Assembly: GCF_900129325.1 (NCBI RefSeq)
Contig: NZ_FQUP01000001.1
Coordinates: 1,592,615-1,656,614 of the forward strand
Source: Kaistia soli DSM 19436
GTDB taxonomy: Bacteria > Pseudomonadota > Alphaproteobacteria > Rhizobiales > Kaistiaceae
Length of the DNA: 64,000 nucleotides
Direction: 5' to 3'
The notes under the pieces are model-generated. The model was not told the origin of the DNA, ran no database searches, and saw only the letters and a list, made by a program, of their open reading frames with translations. Below, piece by piece: positions 17,459-26,196 of this stretch; the first letter of the stretch is position 1, and each line of letters opens with the position of its first letter. The position numbers and the translations under genes were made by a program.

Positions 17459-19029
17459 CGATGGATCGCCGCGTCTTTCAAGCGCAGAAGATTGATCTCT
17501 GCACGCGCTGACTTGAGTTGATCGCGGAGTTGCGAGGCCTTGGCCCGGTCGGCCTCGATCTCGGCCTCGAGCGCGGCCATGGCACCATAGAGTCCACCCT
17601 CGCCGGGACGCCCGACCGGCGAGGCGCCGTCGCCGAGAAAGCGCCCGAGCCCGCCCCAGCCGCCGCGGCTGAGCGCAGCTGCAGTCGCCTCGGCGAGATC
17701 TTCCTCGCGCACCGGCGGCAGCGTGTCACCCTCCGGTTCAGCGGAAAGCTCAAGATGCATGCCGGCGACGAGCAGGAAATGCTCGCGTGGATCCTTGGGC
17801 CGGCGATCGCTTTCGATCTCGAAATAGACATGGCCCTTCGGCAGCGTCACGGGAATGCGCAGCACGATGTTGCGGCGGTGGCCAGAGACCTCAATCGCCT
17901 CGTCGAGCATGACTTGCCCGGCCGAGCGAACGGTCAGGTGATTCTTCTGCTGCCAGTTGCGGCATTCGATGACGAGCGTATAGCGCCCGGCGACCGGCAC
18001 CTTCGACCCCAGCAACATCAGAGGCTGGTTCATCCAGATGACACCGGCCGGCAGGTGCAGCTCCGGATGGGCACCGATCGGCGCGCTTGCGCCCGCGATG
18101 ACCTCGAGCGGCACCGTCGGGAAAGCCACGCCGCCGGCATGGATCATCGGCGCCAGCAGGGGGCTGCCGAAGTCAGGCACGAAGCGCCATGCCTTCTGCT
18201 CAGGGCTGTATTGGGCGACGCTGCGCTTCTGCCGCCGGGCGCCGTTTTCCGATGGCAGCGGAGTGGAGCCCGGTGCCTTTTCGGGTGGCAGGGCGTCAAT
18301 CTCGCCATAATAGCGATCCATCGATTCCGAGAGCTGTCCGGGCCGGCGCCGATGAAAGCCGAGCAAGGTATCGACCGTGGTCAGCGGGGCGTGGCGGGCG
18401 AGGCGGCGCCACAGGTCCCAGTCGCCCGCGAGGCGAAAGCCCTCGTCGAGGCCGCCGATTTTGTCCCAGAGCGAAGCGGTCCAGAACGTGCCTTCCTGCA
18501 TGACGAAGGCGCCGTTGCGGCCATCATAGTCGCCGGCGACGAGCTTTGCCCTTTCGAAGGCGATCGGGGACTCGACGCCGAGAGTCGCGCCGCGATCGTT
18601 GATCAGCGAAACGCGGGACGTGATGAACTCGATCTCCGGAAGATCGGTCATCAGCGCGCGGATCGTAGCGAAGGCGCCTGGCGCAAGGCGGTCATCGGAA
18701 TTGATCCATCCCATGACCGAAGGCATGTCGGCACTGCCTTCCCGTGCCGTGGTGAAGGCGCGGTTGATCGCCTGATACATGCCTCCATCCTTGGAGACGG
18801 TGAAGGAGAACGTGATGCCCCGGCAGCGAACGGGCAGGGCGCCGGAGGCGAGGCGGGCCTGCCATGCTTCGATGATCGCCAGCGTTCCGTCCTTCGAACC
18901 GCCGTCCTGGACGTGGTAACGGATAGAGAAATCGCCCGCCTGGGTGACGACCGAGGCGATCGTCTCGTCGAGGAAGTCTTCCGAGTTCAGCGTCGGCGTG
19001 ACTATGGTGAAGAGATCGCTGGCGCTCAT
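17455..19029 (-). CDS. family-2 glycosyltransferase with jelly-roll-like domain and coiled-coil tail
   Basis: 524 residues. The N-terminal GT2 domain (FTIVTPTLNSEDFLDETIAS; QDGGSKDGT; acidic motif WINSDD; GGMYQAINRAF) covers about residues 1-240. A middle domain of about 200 residues is rich in beta strands (VAGRYTLVIECRNWQQKN). The last 40 residues form a coiled coil (LEAEIEADRAKASQLRDQL). It is the first gene of the six-gene glycan operon, 87 bases from the convergent-free end of iolB. Sugar specificity is unknown. Confidence 0.82.
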   Translation of the reverse strand: MSASDLFTIVTPTLNSEDFLDETIASVVTQAGDFSIRYHVQDGGSKDGTLAIIEAWQARLASGALPVRCRGITFSFTVSKDGGMYQAINRAFTTAREGSADMPSVMGWINSDDRLAPGAFATIRALMTDLPEIEFITSRVSLINDRGATLGVESPIAFERAKLVAGDYDGRNGAFVMQEGTFWTASLWDKIGGLDEGFRLAGDWDLWRRLARHAPLTTVDTLLGFHRRRPGQLSESMDRYYGEIDALPPEKAPGSTPLPSENGARRQKRSVAQYSPEQKAWRFVPDFGSPLLAPMIHAGGVAFPTVPLEVIAGASAPIGAHPELHLPAGVIWMNQPLMLLGSKVPVAGRYTLVIECRNWQQKNHLTVRSAGQVMLDEAIEVSGHRRNIVLRIPVTLPKGHVYFEIESDRRPKDPREHFLLVAGMHLELSAEPEGDTLPPVREEDLAEATAAALSRGGWGGLGRFLGDGASPVGRPGEGGLYGAMAALEAEIEADRAKASQLRDQLKSARAEINLLRLKDAAIHR

Positions 19030-19116
19030 GCGGCTTTCGCTCTGGTCGGCGTGGCGCCGACGGAGAGCGAGCCTATATCATCGGCGCCGCGCGCCATGCA
19101 ACGCGGCGCCGTCATC

Positions 19117-19917
19117 TCAGGCCTTCATCAGCCATTCATGCTCCGGCGCATTGTGGAACTTCCACGTCCGCTTCGGGCCGGCCATCACGTTGAGATAATA
19201 GAGATCATAGCCGTGGATGGTGGCGCAGGGGTGATAACCCCTTGGAACGAGCGTCACGACTCCGTCCTCGATCAACAGCGTCTCGTCGAGCGAGCGGTCG
19301 TCCGTGTAGACGCGCTGAAATGCAAAGCCCTGCGGCGGGTTGAGGCGGTGGTAATAGGTCTCCTCGAGCGCGGATTCGTGCGGCAGGTTGTCCTGGTCGT
19401 GCTTGTGCGGGGGATAGGACGACGTGTGGCCGCCCGGCGTTATGACTTCCACGACGAGCAGCGAATCCGCCGCCGCCGTCTCAGGCAGGATGTTGGTGAC
19501 ATAGCGGACATTGGTGCCCTTGCCGCGCACTTCCTGTCCGACATCGTCAGGCGAAATGCGCCGCGCCGGCAGGCCGCCGCCCAGCGACGGCGCCGAGCAG
19601 ACCGCGAGCGTCACCGCCGTTTCGGCCGTTGCCTTCCACTCGGAATCGCCGGGCACATAGACCGAATCCGGCTTGCCCTCGAAAGGTGACATCCGCGTCC
19701 CGACGGCGCCGAAGTCCTTGCCACCGGCCTCGATCCGCGCCGTGCCGGAGATGAGGACGAGGCAAACCTCGCGATCCCCTGTCTGGTGATGGGCACTCTC
19801 GCCGGGCGCGAGATGATGCAGGTCAAAGCCGACATAGGTCCACCCAGCCAGCTCCGGCGTTATATTGACGGTCCAGCCTTCGTTGCCGGAAGGCTTGACC
19901 AGGAGATCGGATGACAT
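19117..19917 (-). CDS. iolB: 5-deoxy-glucuronate isomerase
   Basis: 266 residues, full length for IolB. It converts 5-deoxy-D-glucuronate to 2-deoxy-5-keto-D-gluconate in myo-inositol degradation. The bicupin metal site is visible as SYPPHKHDQDNLPHESALEE (His and Glu ligands) and GYHPCATIHGYDLYYLNVM. GGGAGG precedes the start by 8 bases. It is the last gene of the iolCDEB run. Confidence 0.95.
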   Translation of the reverse strand: MSSDLLVKPSGNEGWTVNITPELAGWTYVGFDLHHLAPGESAHHQTGDREVCLVLISGTARIEAGGKDFGAVGTRMSPFEGKPDSVYVPGDSEWKATAETAVTLAVCSAPSLGGGLPARRISPDDVGQEVRGKGTNVRYVTNILPETAAADSLLVVEVITPGGHTSSYPPHKHDQDNLPHESALEETYYHRLNPPQGFAFQRVYTDDRSLDETLLIEDGVVTLVPRGYHPCATIHGYDLYYLNVMAGPKRTWKFHNAPEHEWLMKA

Positions 19918-19968
19918 CGGGTTTCCTCCCTTGTGCGTTCACGCGGCTGCGTCGGCCAGGCCGCCGGT

Positions 19969-20853
19969 TCAGCGCTTCCAGCCTGCCTCGGCCATGAAGC
20001 GGGTCAGATTGTCGAAACCCATCTTCACATACTGCGCGGGCGGCGCCTTGACCGGATCCTGCTCGGCCTCGATGACGACCCAGCCGGAATAGTTCGGCAG
20101 CGCCTTGAACACCGAGACATAGTCGACCGAACCATCGCCCGGCACGGTATAGACGCCGGCCAGCACCGAATCGAGGAACGACCAGTCCTTTTCCGCGGCT
20201 TCCTGCGCCACGTCGAGGCGGACATCCTTGGTGTGAACATGGGCGATGCGGTCGTGGTAGCGACGGGCCACCTCGGCCGGATCGGCGCCGGCCCACGTCA
20301 GGTGACCGGTGTCGAGCAGCAGCTTCACCGCAGGGCCGGTCGAGGCCATCATCCGGTCGATCTCGTCCTCGGTCTGGATCACCGTGCCCATATGGTGGTG
20401 ATAGACGAGCGTCAGGCCCTCATCGGCGAGGAAGTCGGCGAACTTCGTCAGGCCGGTGTTGAAGTGAGCCCATTCGGTCTCGCTCATCTCGGGACGCGAG
20501 GAGAGCGGCGCAGATTTGGTGCCGTGAACCGTGCGGGTGCATTCCGCCGCGATCAGGACCTTGCAGCCGAAAGCCTTCAGCAGGTCGATATGTGGCCGCG
20601 CTGCGGCGAACTCGCTCTCGGCGTCACGCTCGATCAGGAAGGTCGAATACCAGCCCGAGACGAGGTCGAGGCCATGCGCTTCGAGGATCGGGCGGAGTTC
20701 GGCGGCCTTGTGCGGGAACTTGTTGCCAAGCTCCATGCCCTCAATGCCGATGGCCTTCGCCTCGGTCAGGCATTGCTCAAGCGGAATGTCGCCGCCGATT
20801 TCCTGCATGTCGTCATTGGACCAGCAGATCGGGTTGGCGCCGATGCGGATCAT
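19969..20853 (-). CDS. iolE: inosose dehydratase
   Basis: 294 residues, a xylose-isomerase-like TIM barrel. It removes water from 2-keto-myo-inositol (scyllo-inosose) to give the trihydroxycyclohexane dione. It starts MIRIGANPICWSNDDM, typical of IolE. Metal ligands fall in VYHHHMGT, LDTGHLTWAG and IAHVHTKDVR. GGAGG lies 9 bases before the start. It lies between iolD and iolB. Confidence 0.95.
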   Translation of the reverse strand: MIRIGANPICWSNDDMQEIGGDIPLEQCLTEAKAIGIEGMELGNKFPHKAAELRPILEAHGLDLVSGWYSTFLIERDAESEFAAARPHIDLLKAFGCKVLIAAECTRTVHGTKSAPLSSRPEMSETEWAHFNTGLTKFADFLADEGLTLVYHHHMGTVIQTEDEIDRMMASTGPAVKLLLDTGHLTWAGADPAEVARRYHDRIAHVHTKDVRLDVAQEAAEKDWSFLDSVLAGVYTVPGDGSVDYVSVFKALPNYSGWVVIEAEQDPVKAPPAQYVKMGFDNLTRFMAEAGWKR

Positions 20854-20907
20854 TGTGGCTTATCCTCCAAATGCCCGCGCGGGGCTGTATCGACTGCTAT
20901 CGCTGCC

Positions 20908-21006
20908 TGTCATTGCCGGGCTTGACCCGGCAATCCAGGCTAACTCGTTCTCTATGACGCCATGCCGAAGCAAGTCTGAATTGCCGGGTCAAGCCCGGCA
21001 ATGACA
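20908..21006. repeat. 99-bp inverted-repeat element, copy 1 (iolE-iolD spacer)
   Basis: Two 31-bp arms (20908-20938 and 20976-21006) are inverted copies of each other with one mismatch. Each arm is itself a palindrome, TTGCCGGG-CTTGA-CCCGGCAA. The outer ends are TGTCATTGCC...GGCAATGACA. It lies entirely within the spacer between the iolD and iolE genes. A second copy lies on the other side of iolD. Confidence 0.9.
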
Positions 21007-21052
21007 GATGTGGAGCTTGGGCTCTGAGGCAACGGCGTCGACGACCATCGGG

Positions 21053-22900
21053 TCAATTCACGAAACGCTGGGCCTTTAGCGCCGCTTCATAGGCCGCGCG
21101 CGCGGCATTGACCGTCGGGCGGTCGCTGACCTCCGGCACCGCGACGTCCCACCAGTGACCTCCGGCCTCGGTGGTGATCAAAGGGTCGGTGTCGATGACC
21201 AGAACGGTGGTACGGCTGTTGGACTTCGCCTCGGCAAGGCCGGCCTCGAGTTCGGCGATCGAGGCCACCTTTTTGGCGATCGCCCCGAGGCTCGCGGCAT
21301 GCGCGGCGAAGTCGATCGCCGGCAGGACCTCGTGTCGGGTATCGCGGAAGAGATTGTTGAAGTTGGCGCCGCCGGTGGCCATCTGCAGGCGGTTGATGCA
21401 GCCAAAGCCCGAATTGTCGAGCACGACGATGACGAGCTTCAGCCCGAGCATCACCGAGGTCGCGATCTCCGAATTCATCATCAGATACGAGCCGTCGCCG
21501 AGCATGACGACGACCTCGTCCTGAGGCTTCGCCATTTTGGCACCGAGGCCGCCCGCGATCTCGTAACCCATGGTCGAGAAGCCATAGTCGAGATGGTAGG
21601 AGCCCGGCGCGCCTGCCTGCCACAACTTGTGCAATTCACCCGGCAGTCCGCCCGACGCGCAGACGAGGGTTGCCTCGCTGCCGAGCACGCGCTGGACCGC
21701 GCCGATGACCTGACCATCGGAGGGAAGAGGTGCATTGGTTACGGCGGTCGCCTTGTCCGCGTCCGCGAACCAGGCCGTACGGCCCTCGGTCGCCCGCTTC
21801 GTCCAGCTTTCCGGAGCGCGCCAGCCGCCGAGATCGGCGGCAAGGTCCTTGAGTCCAGCCAGCGCATCGGCGACGAGCGGCAGCGCGCGATGCTTGGTGG
21901 CGTCGAACACCTGCGGATTGAGGCCGATCACGGTCTGGCTGTTGTTCTTGAACAGCGCCCAAGAGCCGGTGGTGAAGTCCTGCAGCCGCGAGCCGACGGC
22001 GAGGATGACATCCGCGTCTTCGGCGAGCTGGTTCGAAGCGGAGGTGCCGGTGACGCCGATCGAGCCCATGTTGAGCGTATGAGCGGCCGGCAGCGACGAC
22101 TTGCCGGCTTGCGTCTCGGAGACCGGAATGCCGAAGCGTTCGGCAAAGGCCTTCAGCGCTTCCGTGGCGCCTGAATAGAGCGTGCCACCGCCGGAGACGA
22201 TCAGCGGCCGCTCGGCGGCGCGAAGCGCGGCGATGGCAGCCGAAAGCTCGTCCTCGGAGGGGCGCATGCGCCGCGGCGTCCAGACGCGTTCGTCGAAGAA
22301 GCTCGCCGGATAGTCATAGGCCTCGGCCTGAACGTCCTGGCAGAGCGCCAGCGTGACGGGGCCGCATTCAGCCGGATCGGTCAGCACGGCCATCGCGCGA
22401 TGCAGCGCCGGGATGATCTGCTCCGGCCGCGTGATGCGGTCGAAATAGCGCGACACCGGGCGGAAGCAGTCATTGGCCGAAACCGTGCCGTCACCGAAAT
22501 CCTCGACCTGCTGCAGTACCGGGTCCGGCCGGCGATTGGCGAAGACGTCGCCGGGCAGGAGGAGGACGGGCAGGCGGTTGACATGCGCAAGCGCGGCGGC
22601 GGTGACCATGTTGGTTGCGCCGGGGCCGATCGAGGACGTCACCGCCATCATCCGGCGGCGAAAACTGGCCTTGGCGAAGGCGACAGCGGCGTGGGCCATC
22701 GCCTGCTCGTTATGGGCGCGGAAGGTCGGCAGCTGATCGCGGGCGGCATAGAGCGCCTCGCCAAGGCCGGCTACATTGCCATGGCCGAAGATCGCCCAGA
22801 CGCCGGCGAAGAGCGGCACCCGCGCGCCGTCGATCTCGGTCATCTGGTTGGCGAGGAAGCGGGTCAGCGCTTGCGCCATGGTGAGGCGGATCGTGGTCAT
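21053..22900 (-). CDS. iolD: 3D-(3,5/4)-trihydroxycyclohexane-1,2-dione acylhydrolase (decyclizing)
   Basis: 615 residues, a thiamine-diphosphate enzyme of the acetolactate-synthase fold that opens the inositol-derived ring to 5-deoxy-glucuronate. The N-terminal Pyr domain (GVWAIFGHGNVAGLGEALY) carries the conserved Glu equivalent region. The PP domain has the TPP/Mg motif GDGSYLMMNSEIATSVMLGLK, with the conserved Asn downstream. GGAG sits before the start. It is flanked on both sides by copies of the same palindromic element. Confidence 0.95.
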   Translation of the reverse strand: MTTIRLTMAQALTRFLANQMTEIDGARVPLFAGVWAIFGHGNVAGLGEALYAARDQLPTFRAHNEQAMAHAAVAFAKASFRRRMMAVTSSIGPGATNMVTAAALAHVNRLPVLLLPGDVFANRRPDPVLQQVEDFGDGTVSANDCFRPVSRYFDRITRPEQIIPALHRAMAVLTDPAECGPVTLALCQDVQAEAYDYPASFFDERVWTPRRMRPSEDELSAAIAALRAAERPLIVSGGGTLYSGATEALKAFAERFGIPVSETQAGKSSLPAAHTLNMGSIGVTGTSASNQLAEDADVILAVGSRLQDFTTGSWALFKNNSQTVIGLNPQVFDATKHRALPLVADALAGLKDLAADLGGWRAPESWTKRATEGRTAWFADADKATAVTNAPLPSDGQVIGAVQRVLGSEATLVCASGGLPGELHKLWQAGAPGSYHLDYGFSTMGYEIAGGLGAKMAKPQDEVVVMLGDGSYLMMNSEIATSVMLGLKLVIVVLDNSGFGCINRLQMATGGANFNNLFRDTRHEVLPAIDFAAHAASLGAIAKKVASIAELEAGLAEAKSNSRTTVLVIDTDPLITTEAGGHWWDVAVPEVSDRPTVNAARAAYEAALKAQRFVN

Positions 22901-22961
22901 GGACTGTCTCCTCGCATTCCCTCGTGACCGGGACGTCCTCGGATGTCCCGCCTGTTATTCT

Positions 22962-23057
22962 TGTCATTGCCGGGCTTGACCCGGCAATCCAGACTTTCCT
23001 GAAGCCCGCGCTCCATCCCCGCGCTTCTGAAATGCGGGGTCAAGCCCGGCAATGACA
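22962..23057. repeat. 96-bp inverted-repeat element, copy 2 (iolD-iolC spacer)
   Basis: The left arm 22962-22992 is identical to the left arm of copy 1. The right arm 23027-23057 is the same element inverted, with several substitutions (GAAATGCGGGG in place of the intact palindrome half). The order and orientation match copy 1, and the pair brackets iolD. Confidence 0.88.
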
Positions 23058-23081
23058 GTGAGCGAAGTCACCTCATTGCGC

Positions 23082-25037
23082 CTAGGCCGCCGTTGTCTGG
23101 CGCACATCCTGCCACGCCGCGACCAGCCGTCCGAATTTCGATGCCATGTCGGCGACAGCCTCTTCGTCTGTAATGGCGCCCGACAGCCAGTGTTCGGCGG
23201 CCTCGGCGAAGATCGTCCGTCCGACAGCGAAGCCGCGCACGAGAGGCGTTGCCTGCGCGGCGCCGAAGGCTTCGACCAGCTCGTGCTCCGGCGCTTCCAG
23301 ACCCAGCATGACGATGCCGCGGCACCAGGGATCGCGCGCTGCGATCACATCGCTGATGTTGCGCCAGGCCGCGGCGGTCTTTTGCGGTTCGAGCTTCCAC
23401 CAGTCGGGGCGAATTCCGAGATCATAGAGACGAGTCAGGACACGCGCGATTGTCGTGTCGTCGACCGGGCCGTTCTTGCCCGCGATGATCTCGACTAGCA
23501 ATTCGCGGCCGACGGTGAGCGCCGCATCGGCGAGGCGCAGCAATTCGCGCTCTTGTCGGGCTTTCAGGTCTTCGCTGTCATCCGGATGGTAGAAGCAGAG
23601 GCATTTCACGGTGTGGCCGATCGGCCATTCGACCAGATGGCTGCCGAGATCGGGAAGGTGATCGAAATCGAGCGGTCGCGAACCCGGCTTCTCGACCGGC
23701 CGTCCGATCCAGAAGTCCTGTCGTGCTGCTTTCGCCATCGCCTTGCGGCCATAAGTGCTGTCGAGCAGCATGCCGAATCCGGGCCGGCCCTTTGCGACGC
23801 GGGCGGCCGCCTCGACGGCCAGCACCTTCAACTCCTCGATCTTTTCGCGCGGCGCGCCAAGCCGGTCGGCGACCGCCTCGAGCTGGCTGCGATGATCGAT
23901 GGCGAAGGCGAGCAATTCGCCAGTGGCGCCGCGCCGGGTCGTCGCCCAATGGATATGGGCAAGATCGGCATCCTTGCGCAGCGCACGCTCTTTGCTGCCT
24001 TTTTCCAGGAAATGGCTGAGTTCGGCCCAGGTCGGATATTCGGGCGAGCAGAGCAGCCGCGAGACGGCGAAGGCGCCGCAGGCATTGGCCCAGGTGGCCG
24101 AGGTCTTGAGCGGTTCGCCCTTGAGCCAGCCACGCAGGAAGCCGGACATGAAGGCGTCGCCGGCGCCGAGCACGTTATAGACCTCGATCGGGAAGCCATC
24201 GCCGACAATGCCGTCTTCGAGGTCCTCGGTGATGGGGCCGTCATAGACGATGCAACCCATCGCGCCGCGCTTCAGCACGATCGTCGCATCGGACAGCGCA
24301 CGGATCGCCTTCAGTGCACTGAGAACGTCGTCCGCGCCAGAGGCGATGCGGATTTCCTCTTCGGTGCCGACGATGAGGTCGCAATCGGCCAAAACCGTCT
24401 TCAACTGGTCGGAAACCCGATCCGACTTCACATAGCGTTCGAACCCGCTGGCATGGCCGGCGAGCCCCCAGAGATTGGGGCGGTAGTCGATGTCGAAGAC
24501 GACGCGGTTGCCGTTTGCCTTGGCGATGCGGATCGCTTTGTGCTGCGCCGCGGCGCTCGCTTCGCGCGAAAAATGCGTGCCGGTGACGACGATCGCCGAT
24601 GCGCTCGCGATGAAGCCCTCATCGATATCGGTCTCAGAGAGCGCCATGTCGGCGCAATCGGTGCGATAGAAGATCATCGGCGAAACGCCTTCATCCTCCA
24701 CCGCCAGCAGGACGAGCGCCGTCAGTCTATCAGGGTCGATGGCGATGCCCGCGGTCGCGACACCCTCGCGCGCCATCTGCTCGCGAATGAAGCGTCCCAT
24801 CTGCTCGTCGCCAACGCGCGTGATCACGCCGGACTTGAGCCCGAGCCGCGCCGTGCCGATTGCGATGTTGGAAGGGCAGCCGCCGACCGACTTGGCGAAG
24901 GAGGTGATGTCCTCGAGCTTCGAACCGATCTGCTGGCCGTATAGATCGACCGAGGAGCGGCCGATCGTGATGACGTCGAGCGTCCGGGCGCCGGAATCGT
25001 GACCGGTCTGTGCGTGAGCGCGCTTGATCTCGGTCAT
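23082..25037 (-). CDS. iolC: bifunctional 5-dehydro-2-deoxygluconokinase fused to DUF2090 domain
   Basis: 651 residues against ~330 for a plain IolC. Residues ~15-345 are a PfkB sugar kinase (VGGCPSNIAIGTARLG near the N-terminus; ATP/anion-hole motif VLGAGDAFMSGFLRG). It phosphorylates 2-deoxy-5-keto-gluconate. Residues ~345-651 are DUF2090, an aldolase-like TIM barrel proposed to act on the kinase product. The start at 25037 has GGGAGG 4-5 bases upstream; an upstream Met at 25064 lacks a site. This fusion is usual in rhizobia. It is the first gene of iolCDEB. Confidence 0.93.
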   Translation of the reverse strand: MTEIKRAHAQTGHDSGARTLDVITIGRSSVDLYGQQIGSKLEDITSFAKSVGGCPSNIAIGTARLGLKSGVITRVGDEQMGRFIREQMAREGVATAGIAIDPDRLTALVLLAVEDEGVSPMIFYRTDCADMALSETDIDEGFIASASAIVVTGTHFSREASAAAQHKAIRIAKANGNRVVFDIDYRPNLWGLAGHASGFERYVKSDRVSDQLKTVLADCDLIVGTEEEIRIASGADDVLSALKAIRALSDATIVLKRGAMGCIVYDGPITEDLEDGIVGDGFPIEVYNVLGAGDAFMSGFLRGWLKGEPLKTSATWANACGAFAVSRLLCSPEYPTWAELSHFLEKGSKERALRKDADLAHIHWATTRRGATGELLAFAIDHRSQLEAVADRLGAPREKIEELKVLAVEAAARVAKGRPGFGMLLDSTYGRKAMAKAARQDFWIGRPVEKPGSRPLDFDHLPDLGSHLVEWPIGHTVKCLCFYHPDDSEDLKARQERELLRLADAALTVGRELLVEIIAGKNGPVDDTTIARVLTRLYDLGIRPDWWKLEPQKTAAAWRNISDVIAARDPWCRGIVMLGLEAPEHELVEAFGAAQATPLVRGFAVGRTIFAEAAEHWLSGAITDEEAVADMASKFGRLVAAWQDVRQTTAA

Positions 25038-25104
25038 ATTCCCTCCCGGATCCGGCTCTGGCATCCGCCGGTTATGGAATGTGTGGACTGAAATTCGAAT
25101 TCAT

Positions 25105-25118
25105 GGAATGAATATTTC
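25105..25118. promoter_or_regulatory. GGAA-N6-TTTC site, candidate IolR operator
   Basis: GGAA TGAATA TTTC lies between the divergent iolC (start 25037) and iolR (start 25198) genes, in a conspicuously AT-rich patch. The same pattern recurs at 26081-26094. It is close to the GGAA-N6-TTCC type motif that I recall being proposed for rhizobial IolR. Confidence 0.5.
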
Positions 25119-25197
25119 AAATCGCGACGCATCGTCAAGATGCGCCGGGGTGGCCGGACCAGTCGGCCTGCCGATCTGATCGACGACGGAATGGCGG

Positions 25198-26049
25198 ATG
25201 AGCAGCGAACGCGACGAGATCCAGGTGGTAAGTGCCGCGCCGCGTGATTTCTGGCAGCTTCGCGAGGCGATGGTCAGCCGCAAGGACCAGTTGCCGAAGC
25301 GTCTCGCCCAAGTCGCCGCCTATGCCATGGCCAACCCTGATGATGTCGCCTTCGGCACGGCTGCCAGCATCGCGGTCAAGGCCGAGGTGCAACCCTCGAC
25401 GCTGGTACGTTTCGCGCAGGCCTTCGGCTATCAGGGCTTCTCGGACCTGCAGGAGGTCTTCCAGGACCGGCTGCGCGACAGGACGTCGAGCTATTCCGAG
25501 CGGCTGCGGGCGCTCGATACGCATACTGGCGGCAATGCCAAGACGGCGGCTCTTTTTGCCGGTTTCTGCGATGGAATCGAACGTTCCGCAGAGGCGCTGC
25601 GCGAACGCGTGCCCGTCGAGCGCATCGATGCGGCTGTCATGTTGCTGGCGCAGGCCGAGACGATCTATCTCGTCGGCCAGCGCCGGTCCTATCCAGTCTC
25701 GTCTTATCTCAGCTACGCCTTCGGCAAGCTCGGGGTGAAGTCCGTGCTGGTCGGCTCGCCGCAGGGTACGGATCCGGAGACGCTCGGTTTCGCCGGTCCG
25801 CGCGACGCGGCAATCGCGGTTTCGTTCACGCCCTACGCTTCGGCGGCGCTCGCCTATACGCGCCAGGTCGCGGAGCAGAACGTGCCGCTGGTCGTCATCA
25901 CGGACAGCCCATTCAGCCCGCTGATTACCAAGGATTGCGTCTGGTTCGAGGTTGTGGAAGCCGATTTCGAGGGCTTTCGCCTGCTTTCGGCGACGATGGC
26001 CCTTGCCATGACACTGGCGGTTGCGGTGGCCGACGCGCGACGCGCGTGA
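25198..26049 (+). CDS. iolR: RpiR-family transcriptional regulator of inositol genes
   Basis: 283 residues. An N-terminal HTH_6 DNA-binding domain (FGTAASIAVKAEVQPSTLVR contains the helix-turn-helix) is followed by a SIS sugar-phosphate-binding domain (IYLVGQRRSYPVSSYLSYAF; VSFTPYA). It is divergent from iolC and directly upstream of two dehydrogenase genes. By analogy with rhizobial IolR it should repress the iol genes until an inositol-derived phosphate accumulates. The symbol is by context. Confidence 0.82.
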   Translation: MSSERDEIQVVSAAPRDFWQLREAMVSRKDQLPKRLAQVAAYAMANPDDVAFGTAASIAVKAEVQPSTLVRFAQAFGYQGFSDLQEVFQDRLRDRTSSYSERLRALDTHTGGNAKTAALFAGFCDGIERSAEALRERVPVERIDAAVMLLAQAETIYLVGQRRSYPVSSYLSYAFGKLGVKSVLVGSPQGTDPETLGFAGPRDAAIAVSFTPYASAALAYTRQVAEQNVPLVVITDSPFSPLITKDCVWFEVVEADFEGFRLLSATMALAMTLAVAVADARRA

Positions 26050-26080
26050 TGGACGGAATGTTCCGCATTGACGCCATGGC

Positions 26081-26094
26081 GGAATTTATGTTTC
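26081..26094. promoter_or_regulatory. second GGAA-N6-TTTC site upstream of dehydrogenase gene
   Basis: GGAA TTTATG TTTC lies 103 bases before the GTG of the Gfo/Idh gene and 32 bases after the iolR stop. A short inverted repeat CGGAA-TG-TTCCG lies at 26054-26065. The shared pattern with the iolC/iolR site suggests the same regulator acts at both places. Confidence 0.45.
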
Positions 26095-26196
26095 GTTTTG
26101 GACAAAGGCGCCGCATTCGATCCTGCTTCTCTTCCTCGACGTGAGGCATCGACCGGGCAGGAGATTGGGGTACGCCTTGCGGACGGGAGGAACGAC

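Noticed and set aside
17518-19689. 723-codon open frame on the plus strand
   Set aside because: Antisense to the GT2 gene and iolB. Composition is Arg/Asp/His-rich without domains; a by-product of high third-position GC.
20908-23057. paired repeats as ends of an insertion sequence or transposon carrying iolD
   Set aside because: No transposase, and iolD is in its normal place between iolC and iolE. The elements are intergenic palindromes.
23553-24944. 463-codon open frame on the plus strand opposite iolC
   Set aside because: Shadow of the iolC-DUF2090 gene; no recognisable domain.
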